A stretch of 64,000 nt of DNA, taken from positions 1-64,000 of the forward strand of contig JAICQO010000020.1 in the NCBI GenBank assembly GCA_025937835.1, read 5' to 3'. Source of the stretch: Polyangiaceae bacterium. GTDB taxonomy: Bacteria; Myxococcota_A; Polyangia; Polyangiales; Polyangiaceae. Positions within the stretch are counted from its first letter, which is position 1; the number at the start of each line of letters is the position of its first letter. The notes below the pieces were generated by a model. That model saw nothing but the letters and a program-made list of their open reading frames with translations. It did not search any database and was not told the DNA's origin. Of the stretch, positions 48,602 to 54,874 are shown piece after piece. Both the position numbers and the translations under genes were made by a program.

Positions 48602-50027
48602 CCCTGGCTCCTACCGCCGTCGCGACCCGGTTGCGTCCCTGCTGCTTGGCCGCGTAAAGCGCGCCGTCAGCCGCTTCGACCAGCTCAGCGGCCGACATTC
48701 CGCGCGAGTAGGCGGCCACGCCGAAGCTCGCGCTGACGCGCACGGGAGTCTCGATCGCCTCGACCGCGCGCCGCAAGCGTTCGGCGAGCGACGCTCCGGT
48801 CGCTTCGTCCACGTCCACCAGGAGCACGGCGAACTCCTCGCCGCCGTAGCGGGCAACCTGATCGACGCGACGCACCTCCCTCGCCAGCGCGGCGGCCAGG
48901 TGGACGAGCACCCGGTCGCCGATCGGGTGGCCGAGCGTGTCGTTGATGCGCTTGAAGTGATCCGCGTCGACCATGCACAGCACGAACGCCCGGCCGCGCT
49001 CCCCTTCGGCGACCAGCTGATTCAACCGCTCCCGAAACGCGCGCTGGTTGGCGATCCCGGTGAGCTCGTCGGTGGTGGCGAGCTCGGCGAGGCGCGCCTC
49101 GATCCGCTTCAACTCGGTGATGTCCGCGGCGATCCCCAGGATTTCTTTGGGGCGTTTGTCGCGATACCGCGAGAAGACGTTCTCCCGGGCGCGCAGCCAG
49201 CGGTACTCGCCATCGACTCCCCGCACCCGGTAGGTAAGCTCGGTGTAACCGTCGTCGCTCATCGTGTCGAACTCGGAGAAATGTCCGAGAACAGCCGGCA
49301 AATCCTGGGGATGGATGATGGTCGCAGGCAAACCGTCGCCGAGCACCTCGATCTCTTCCTGCGTGTAGCCGAGCAGCGCGGCAGCGTTCCGGTTCGCGTA
49401 CACGTTCTTGCGCGACGCGAGCTCGAGCACGTAAATCACCTCCGGCGAGGTGTGCGCAATCCGCTCGAACAGGTGTCGATTTCGTTCTGCTTCCTGGAGC
49501 GCGGCATCGACCGCGTACGCCTGCTTCTCCAGGATCTGCTGGTTGCGGCGTAGCTCGAGCTCGTCCATCACGATCCCCGCAAGGCTCTCCAGCACCCCAA
49601 GCTGTTCCGCGCTCACGGCTCGCGGCGCCTGGTCGAGCACGCACAAGCACCCCAATTTGTGGCCGTCCGGCGTACGAAGCGGAACGCCGGCGTAAAAGCG
49701 CACGTGCGGCTCTCCCGAGACCTCCGGGTTCTCCGAAAATCGCGGATCTTCCCGGGCATCGTTCACGACCAGCGGCGCATCTCCGAGGCTCGCCCGAGCG
49801 CAGAACCCGCCGTCTCGGCTGGTCGACGAGGCGCCGCCGCCGCTCGCGGCCTTGCACCACTGCCGGTCTCGGTCGACGAACGTGAGCCGTGCCATCGGCG
49901 CGTGGAGGAGCCGGGCAGCGAGCCCCACGATGCGATCGAAGGCTGCCTCGGACGGCGTGTCCAGGATCTCGTAGCTACGGAGGGCGCGGAGCCGGGAAGC
50001 TTCGTCCGGCGAGACGGGGGCAGTCAC
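48486..50027 (-). CDS. GAF-PAS diguanylate cyclase (GGDEF)
   Basis: 513 residues from the GTG at 50027 (a TTG at 50039 is the only earlier alternative); GGGGG lies just upstream. Domains: GAF (about 20-160, LRSYEILDTPSEAAFDRIV and FCARASLGDAPLVVNDARED), PAS (about 180-305, ending ILGIAADITELKRI) and GGDEF (about 310-475) with the catalytic RYGGEEFAVLLVD and DADHFKRINDTLGH; no degenerate residues are seen, so it should make c-di-GMP. A Pro/Ala/Arg tail follows. It lies 12 bp after the SMR gene on the same strand, so it is probably expressed from the guanidine-II riboswitch transcript. Confidence 0.9.
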   Translation of the reverse strand: MTAPVSPDEASRLRALRSYEILDTPSEAAFDRIVGLAARLLHAPMARLTFVDRDRQWCKAASGGGASSTSRDGGFCARASLGDAPLVVNDAREDPRFSENPEVSGEPHVRFYAGVPLRTPDGHKLGCLCVLDQAPRAVSAEQLGVLESLAGIVMDELELRRNQQILEKQAYAVDAALQEAERNRHLFERIAHTSPEVIYVLELASRKNVYANRNAAALLGYTQEEIEVLGDGLPATIIHPQDLPAVLGHFSEFDTMSDDGYTELTYRVRGVDGEYRWLRARENVFSRYRDKRPKEILGIAADITELKRIEARLAELATTDELTGIANQRAFRERLNQLVAEGERGRAFVLCMVDADHFKRINDTLGHPIGDRVLVHLAAALAREVRRVDQVARYGGEEFAVLLVDVDEATGASLAERLRRAVEAIETPVRVSASFGVAAYSRGMSAAELVEAADGALYAAKQQGRNRVATAVGARATKARARAELPPQPRSPGASDRSAPPPPPRPRQAPPRG

Positions 50028-50039
50028 GCCCCCATTCAA

Positions 50040-50357
50040 TCACGCCTCGGACCATTTGAGCAGCACCACCCCCAGGAGTAAAAAGCCGACCGGGATCAGC
50101 CGCCGCACCGTCACCGGCTCGTCGAATGCGACCACTCCGACCGCGAACGCCCCGAGCGCGCCGATCCCCGTCCAGATCGGGTACGCCGTGCCGAGTGGAA
50201 TGCTCTTCAGGGACAGGGAAAGCAGGATGAAGCTCGCCGCGAGCGTCGCGAGCGTGACCAGCGTCGGACCAGGCTTCGTGAAGCCTTGCGATTGCTTCAT
50301 CGAAAAAGCCCAGACCACCTCGAGGGCGCCCGCGAGAACCAACCAGAACCAAGCCAT
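50040..50357 (-). CDS. sugE: Guanidinium exporter, SMR family (Gdx/SugE)
   Basis: 105 residues, four membrane helices, starting at the ATG at 50357 with GGAGAG (50363-50368) five bases before it. The conserved membrane Glu is in ALEVVWAFSMKQSQGF; other family marks are ILLSLSLKSIPLGTAYPIWTGIGALG and FLLLGVVLLKW. The GALEVVWA/SLKSIPLGTAYPIW pattern is that of Gdx (formerly SugE) rather than EmrE. A guanidine-II riboswitch directly precedes it, which strongly supports guanidinium export. The diguanylate cyclase gene follows after 12 bp. Confidence 0.92.
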   Translation of the reverse strand: MAWFWLVLAGALEVVWAFSMKQSQGFTKPGPTLVTLATLAASFILLSLSLKSIPLGTAYPIWTGIGALGAFAVGVVAFDEPVTVRRLIPVGFLLLGVVLLKWSEA

Positions 50358-50377
50358 GACCACTCTCCAAACGGAAG

Positions 50378-50424
50378 GTCAGGTCGTCCTGACAGAAATT
50401 GCCCGGGATGGGGAGGTCGTCCTC
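50378..50424 (-). promoter_or_regulatory. Guanidine-II (mini-ykkC) riboswitch
   Basis: On the minus strand two hairpins carry the diagnostic ACGR loop inside a GG-ACGA-CC frame: GAGG-ACGA-CCTC at 50424-50413 and GTCAGG-ACGA-CCTGAC at 50393-50378, separated by 19 bases. This is the known guanidine-II layout. The second stem ends 9 bases before the GGAGAG ribosome site of the SMR gene, as expected for translational control in which guanidinium stabilises the hairpins and frees the site. Found upstream of an SMR exporter, its commonest genetic context. Confidence 0.9.
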
Positions 50425-50577
50425 GGGACCCAAGTTAGCAAAAGGCGAACGGTAAGCCAGCCCGCGCAGGGTCTGCGCGGAGCGCGTTCCCGGCGCAACG
50501 GCGACGCGAAAGCGCGCGACGCCGGCAGCGAAACCCGGGCGGTGCTGCCGGCACGATGGTTGCTGTTCGGGCGAAGG

Positions 50578-51474
50578 ATGCTGCGCCCCCCGGTAGCGCT
50601 CGCGCTCTCTCTGGTTTGCATCCCGGCTCTCGGGGCGCCGCGCGCGGCCGAGGAGCGAGCCCAGCCGGCGCTGTCACTTGCGGTCGTCGGCGGGACCTAC
50701 GCAGCGGCGGCGACGTACACCTACTTCTCCTGGTACGGGCGCTCCGAGAACTCGGACACACTCACTTTTCGCGACGAGGGGTTCTTCGGCTACGACACGT
50801 ACGCAGGCGGCGCCGACAGGCTCGGTCATGCATGGTGCAACTACGTGCTGACGCGCGGCATCGGCGGCGTCCTCGGCTGGGGAGGTCATTCGAAGGCCGT
50901 CTCGCTCGCGACTTCGACCAGCCTGGCCTTCGGCTTCTTCCTCTTTGATCGAGCTGAAAGACGGGTACGAGCCGCAGTATGGCTTCTCCTTGGTGATTTG
51001 CTGTTCAACGCCGGCGGCAACGCGTTCGCCGTGGGAGCGGAGCTGCTTCCGGAGCTCGATGATTTCATGGCCTTCCGCCTGAGTTACTGGCCAAGCAAGT
51101 CATTCGTGCGGCAACTGAACGCGGGTGGCGCCTTGAACGTCGCCGAGGACTACAGCGGCCAGGCCTTCCTGGTTTCGTATCACCTGTCTTCGATCCAAGC
51201 GCTGCGGGAGGGGTTGGCTTGGCCGCAGTTCGCGGACCTGACGGTGGGCTATCGAGCGCTCCACTACGAGCCCTCGAGCGCGAGCCGAGCGCGCACCCAG
51301 GAGTTGTTCCGCGGACTGTCGCTGAATCTGCAGCAGGTGATCGATCGCATTCACGGCGGCGCGCCCGCGCGAGCGCCGGCCGGCGTTCGAGCCGCGCGCT
51401 TTGCGACCCAGGTGCTCGCGCCGCCGTTCACGACGCTGGAGCTCGCGTCCGCGTCGCGCAGGCGCTCCGACTAG
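50578..51474 (+). CDS. DUF2279 exported protein
   Basis: 298 residues from the ATG at 50578; an upstream GTG at 50542 is possible. A Sec signal ends IPALGAPRA. The body follows DUF2279 (YfiM-like): FFGYDTYAGGADRLGHAWCNYVL, SLAFGFFLFDRAERR, LLGDLLFNAGGNAFAV and FRLSYWPSKSFV. Predicted periplasmic or outer-membrane-associated; the biochemical role of the family is not known. Its start is 151 bp from the riboswitch on the opposite strand, so the two share an intergenic region. The 3' end converges on a CopD-like gene. Confidence 0.75.
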   Translation: MLRPPVALALSLVCIPALGAPRAAEERAQPALSLAVVGGTYAAAATYTYFSWYGRSENSDTLTFRDEGFFGYDTYAGGADRLGHAWCNYVLTRGIGGVLGWGGHSKAVSLATSTSLAFGFFLFDRAERRVRAAVWLLLGDLLFNAGGNAFAVGAELLPELDDFMAFRLSYWPSKSFVRQLNAGGALNVAEDYSGQAFLVSYHLSSIQALREGLAWPQFADLTVGYRALHYEPSSASRARTQELFRGLSLNLQQVIDRIHGGAPARAPAGVRAARFATQVLAPPFTTLELASASRRRSD

Positions 51475-51483
51475 CGCGTTGGG

Positions 51484-51990
51484 TCACCACGGCGAGCCGC
51501 GGACCAGCATCACTCCTGCCGCGACCAGCACCAGCGCGAGGATTGCGTTCACGCGACCGAGCAAGGCGGCATGGCGCCGCGAGGCTGCGGCCTCCCGAGA
51601 GCGCGGATGCCGGGCGATCAGGGCGGTCGCTCGAGGCCCGAGCACGAAATCATGGATCGCGCTCACGCCCAGGACGAGCGAGAACGCGACGAGCTTCGTG
51701 AGCAAGATCCTCCCGAAGGGTGTTGCCCAGAAGACGGCGCTCGAGAGCGACGCCAGCGTGACGCCGCGCATCGAGAGATTGAAACTGCCGGTGACGAGCA
51801 GGAGCGCGAAGCACACCCAACCTACGCTGCGAAACCTCCTTCCCGTCTCGCTCAATAGCGTTCCCGCAGGCGCCCCGGGCGTCCGGCGCAGCCACGGCAC
51901 GAGCACCAGCACGAGAAATGCCATCCCGCCGAGCCAGATCGACGCTGCCAGGATGTGGATCCAGACCGATACCAGGTACAGCGTCTGCAT
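51484..51990 (-). CDS. CopD-like membrane protein
   Basis: 168 residues from the ATG at 51990; a longer upstream frame lacks membrane character. Four predicted helices: LVSVWIHILAASIWLGGMAFL, VGWVCFALLLVTGSFNL, ILLTKLVAFSLVLGVSAIHDFV and VNAILALVLVAAGVMLV, with the paired His in WIHIL and AIHDF typical of CopD-type heme- or copper-binding membrane proteins. Start overlaps the stop of nnrS by one base. Its pairing with NnrS suggests a role in copper or nitric-oxide-linked respiration. Confidence 0.8.
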   Translation of the reverse strand: MQTLYLVSVWIHILAASIWLGGMAFLVLVLVPWLRRTPGAPAGTLLSETGRRFRSVGWVCFALLLVTGSFNLSMRGVTLASLSSAVFWATPFGRILLTKLVAFSLVLGVSAIHDFVLGPRATALIARHPRSREAAASRRHAALLGRVNAILALVLVAAGVMLVRGSPW

Positions 51991-53189
51991 CAGCCGGCTT
52001 TTCCGTCGACGCGCGGCTGCGTCAGGATCGGAGCGTAGACCCACACGAACAACGCAAACGACAGCGTCCACAGCGCGCCCGCGACCCACAGGCTTTCGAG
52101 GTAACGGCCGGGCGCGAGCCACGGCCCCAGCACGCGGGCGAGGGCCGCCACCGTGATCGCGAGAAACGCCGCGCTCACACTTTTCGGCACCGCGAGCGGC
52201 CGGCCCGTGTGACCGAGCGAGACGCGCGCCATCATGCCCAGAGTCAGCGATCCGAGCGCGCCCACCGTGAGCGCATGTAGGGCCAGCACATTGCCACTGG
52301 CACGCAGCAGCAAGCCGAGAGGGATCCAGGCGTAACCCACGTGCAAAATCCACAACAAGGGCTGCCCGAACGTGAAGCGCGCACCCCAGTGCACCGCGCG
52401 CGCGATCGTCAGCACGCACGCAACGCCCCCAATCCACGAAATGGCCCCACCGGACAGCGCGAGGGCATCCGCCGCGGTGAGCGCCACGAGCGCCGCGACG
52501 GCCGCTAGATCCAGTGCGGGGATCGAGCGCACCGAGGCGACTCCGGTGGCATTGCGCGTGAACATCGGAAAAACGCGCCCCGCCATCAGCGCGAGCAGCA
52601 CCACGATCAGGTCGACCGTGACGAGCGCCGCCCGGTGAGCGGTCCCCGGAGGCAGCAGGCCGAGCGGCTCGGCGTGCATCGCGGCATTGGTCGTGAACAG
52701 CAGGAGCAGCAGCCCGAGCATCACGAAGTTCCGACGGTTCTTCGCCAGAACCAGCGGTCTACCGATGGCAATCGCCACCGCCGGAAGGAAGGCTAGATCG
52801 ATGGCCGCGACGGCTCCCGGGGGAAGCGTGGCCGCCATCAAAAGACCGACCCGACCCGCCAGCCACAGCCCGCACAGCCCGAGCAGCGCGCGGCCCGTGA
52901 CCGTCTCGCGCTGCGTCCAGTTGCCGACCGCTGTTAGCAGGAAGCCGGCGATCACCGCCGAGGCATAGCCGAACAACATCTCGTGCGCGTGCCAGCTCGC
53001 AGGCGGAAGGTACGCGCCCGGAGCGAACCTTCCGCTCAAAACCAACAGCCAGAGCGGGATGATCAGCGACGCAAAGATTGCAGCCAACAGAAAGAACGGG
53101 CGAAAACCCTTCGCCGCAAGGGCTCGCAGCGGAGCCGAGTCGGGCCTGGAAATCGCGGGTTGCCCGTACATTTGGAGTGAACGCGCCAT
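51990..53189 (-). CDS. nnrS: NnrS-family heme-copper membrane protein
   Basis: 399 residues with about 12 membrane helices. NnrS features: LRALAAKGFRPFFLLAA, LPPASWHAHEMLFGYASAVIAGFLLTAVGNWT, VVLLALMAGRVFPMFTRNATG and LHALTVGALGSLTLGMMARVSLGHTGRPL. In other bacteria NnrS is induced under nitric oxide stress and protects cells from nitrosative damage. A Crp/Fnr regulator, 7Fe ferredoxin and siroheme reductase are encoded close by. A 57-bp gap separates it from the ferredoxin gene on the same strand. Confidence 0.9.
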   Translation of the reverse strand: MARSLQMYGQPAISRPDSAPLRALAAKGFRPFFLLAAIFASLIIPLWLLVLSGRFAPGAYLPPASWHAHEMLFGYASAVIAGFLLTAVGNWTQRETVTGRALLGLCGLWLAGRVGLLMAATLPPGAVAAIDLAFLPAVAIAIGRPLVLAKNRRNFVMLGLLLLLFTTNAAMHAEPLGLLPPGTAHRAALVTVDLIVVLLALMAGRVFPMFTRNATGVASVRSIPALDLAAVAALVALTAADALALSGGAISWIGGVACVLTIARAVHWGARFTFGQPLLWILHVGYAWIPLGLLLRASGNVLALHALTVGALGSLTLGMMARVSLGHTGRPLAVPKSVSAAFLAITVAALARVLGPWLAPGRYLESLWVAGALWTLSFALFVWVYAPILTQPRVDGKAG

Positions 53190-53246
53190 GCGCCGAGCTC
53201 ACCGTGCAAGACGCGTGCGGAGCAAAGCGCGTGCGCGCGCTCAGGC

Positions 53247-53558
53247 TCAGCCCGAGAACCCGAGCGCTCGGGCGCGCTCCTCGGCCGTGCCGAGCGGTTC
53301 GCTCTTGCGATTCACGACCGGCAGGACCCTCGAGCGCTCGGCGTTGATCGTCAGCCACGAGCCGAGATCCGCGGGAAGCAACCCTTCCTCGTAAATCGCC
53401 TCGACCGGGCACTCCGGCACGCACGCCCCGCAGTCGATGCACTGCGCGGGATCGATGTAGAGCATCTCGGCGTCGCCGTGGAAGCAATCGACCGGGCAAA
53501 CGGCGACGCAATCCGTGTAGCGGCAGCGCTGGCAGTTCTCGGTGACGACGAACGTCAT
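53247..53558 (-). CDS. fdxA: 7Fe-type ferredoxin
   Basis: 103 residues. The N-terminal [3Fe-4S]/[4Fe-4S] layout is complete: CQRCRYTDCVAVCPVDCF and CIDCGACVPECPVEAI. The tail (INAERSRVLPVVNRKSEP, ARALGFSG) is typical of the FdxA/azotobacter-type 7Fe ferredoxins of about 107 residues. Cytosolic one-electron carrier. ATGA overlap with the Crp/Fnr gene implies co-expression; a plausible donor to the siroheme reductase encoded divergently at 54875. Confidence 0.93.
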   Translation of the reverse strand: MTFVVTENCQRCRYTDCVAVCPVDCFHGDAEMLYIDPAQCIDCGACVPECPVEAIYEEGLLPADLGSWLTINAERSRVLPVVNRKSEPLGTAEERARALGFSG

Positions 53559-54283
53559 CGAGTCGCTTCCAAGAGCGCAGGACTCGGCGACCAGTCGGCG
53601 CCGCTCAACCCGTGAAGCCGGGGCAAGTCTCCGATCGTGAAGCCGTCGACGTCGGTGGCCACCGTCCGCTCGCGCTCCCAGCGCGCGAGCACGCGGATCG
53701 CGGTTTCGAACGAGGTCGAGACCATGTCTGCGAGCTCCTGGCGAGATAGCGGCACGCCGATCCGCAAGCTCCCGTCGTCGAGCTCGTCGCCGAACTGGTC
53801 ATAGAGCTTGAGCAAGAGTGTCGCGAGCCGCGCCTCGACCGAGCCGGCGCTCAGCACGTCGATCTTGTCGTGAAGCGCCGTGAACTTCTGCTCGAAGGCG
53901 CAAAACAGATTCAGCGCCAGCTGAGGGTCGCTGTGGACCGCAGAAAGCACGAGCTCGCGCGGGATCGAGACCAACACGACGTTCGCCGTGGCCGGAACGG
54001 CGGCGTTCTGGTACGGCACGCCCTTCACCAGCACGAGCTCGCCGAGGATGGTCGGCGTGCCGAACAGGCCGCACAGCGAGGTGCGCCCGCGCGCGGCGGG
54101 CCGCGTCAGCTTGACGAGCCCGCTCTTGACGAGGAGCAGCGCTTCCGGCGACTCGCCAACCCGCCAGATCATCGAACCGCGGGCGTAGGTCTTGGTGCGC
54201 GAGGCGGTCGCGAGCTGCTCGAACACTTCGGAATCGACGCCCTTGAAGAGCGCGGTGCGTTCGAGGAAATCGTGAAGGGCCAT
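53555..54283 (-). CDS. Crp/Fnr-family transcription regulator
   Basis: 242 residues from the ATG at 54283; the longer frame has a disordered leader. The cNMP-binding fold runs from FLERTALFKGVDSEVFEQLA through MIWRVGESPEALLLVKSGLVKL and FGTPTILGELVLVKGVPYQNAA. The helix-turn-helix is PLSRQELADMVSTSFETAIRVLARW, with the E..xR recognition core. No N-terminal Cys set, so it is not an oxygen-sensing FNR but a CRP/Dnr-type regulator. It probably controls the ferredoxin and the divergent HiPIP/reductase genes through the dyad at 54370-54385. Confidence 0.88.
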   Translation of the reverse strand: MALHDFLERTALFKGVDSEVFEQLATASRTKTYARGSMIWRVGESPEALLLVKSGLVKLTRPAARGRTSLCGLFGTPTILGELVLVKGVPYQNAAVPATANVVLVSIPRELVLSAVHSDPQLALNLFCAFEQKFTALHDKIDVLSAGSVEARLATLLLKLYDQFGDELDDGSLRIGVPLSRQELADMVSTSFETAIRVLARWERERTVATDVDGFTIGDLPRLHGLSGADWSPSPALLEATR

Positions 54284-54302
54284 GTCTTCGCCGGCGTGTA
54301 AA

Positions 54303-54329
54303 AGAGCGCTCTGCGAGAAAGCGCTCTCA
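54303..54329. promoter_or_regulatory. AGCGCTCT palindrome and second copy
   Basis: AGAGCGCTCT (54303-54312) is a perfect palindrome; GAAAGCGCTCTC follows 4 bases later, carrying the same AGCGCTCT. It lies 20 bp upstream of the Crp/Fnr start on the minus strand and may be an operator or a paired half-site array. No protein is assigned. Confidence 0.3.
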
Positions 54330-54369
54330 CGCCGTCCTCCGTAGCCTAGGACCCGTTTCGGCCGCGTGC

Positions 54370-54385
54370 CATGATGGACGTCATG
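54370..54385. promoter_or_regulatory. Crp/Fnr-type dyad CATGA-N6-TCATG
   Basis: CATGATGGACGTCATG is a perfect five-base inverted repeat with a six-base centre; the TGA-N6-TCA core and spacing are those of Crp/Fnr-family sites. It sits between the Crp/Fnr gene (minus, starts 54283) and the HiPIP gene (plus, starts 54504), about 87 and 119 bp from the two starts. Best read as the operator of this divergent pair. Confidence 0.5.
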
Positions 54386-54503
54386 TAAGCGGGTCGCTGG
54401 GGCTTGCGTCGGGGATTTACGGTCAGTAGACCTCCGGGCGTCACGGTGCTGCCGCTTGGCTCCGCATTTGCGGGCGAAAAACGGCGGCAGGGAAAGGATT
54501 TCC

Positions 54504-54863
54504 ATGACCAGGAACGGAACGAGGGACTCCCTCGATCAAGACGGGTCCACTCCGGCGATGAGCCGGCGCGTGGCGCTCGGGCGGATGGTAGCGCTCCCAC
54601 TGGTAGCCGCGCTCCCCGCCGGGCTCGCCGCCTGCAACCGCGGCCCGAAATGCGACGACACGACGGGGCTCTCACCCGAAGACATCAAGGTACGCAAGGA
54701 AGTCGCGGTCTACGAGGAGAAATCCTCCGACGTCACGCGCTACTGCAAGGACTGCCTCCAGTACACCCCAGCGGGCGACAACGCTTGCGGCGGCTGCAAG
54801 GTCGTGAAGGGTCCGATCAATCCCGAAGGGACCTGCAAGCTCTTCGTGGCAAAGCCGTCCTGA
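54504..54863 (+). CDS. High-potential iron-sulfur protein-like, Tat-exported
   Basis: 119 residues. The ATG at 54504 has AAAGGA 8 bases upstream. A twin-arginine-like signal (SRRVALGRMVALPLVAALPAG) ends at AACN, so it might also be lipid-modified. The C-terminal domain has YCKDCLQYTPAG, ACGGCKVVKGPINPEGTCKLF: the C-x2-C ... C ... G-x-C order of HiPIPs that bind one [4Fe-4S]. It has five cysteines, one more than needed. HiPIPs carry electrons in the periplasm. The reductase gene starts 11 bp downstream, so both are in one operon. Confidence 0.78.
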   Translation: MTRNGTRDSLDQDGSTPAMSRRVALGRMVALPLVAALPAGLAACNRGPKCDDTTGLSPEDIKVRKEVAVYEEKSSDVTRYCKDCLQYTPAGDNACGGCKVVKGPINPEGTCKLFVAKPS

Positions 54864-54874
54864 AATAGAGCGCG

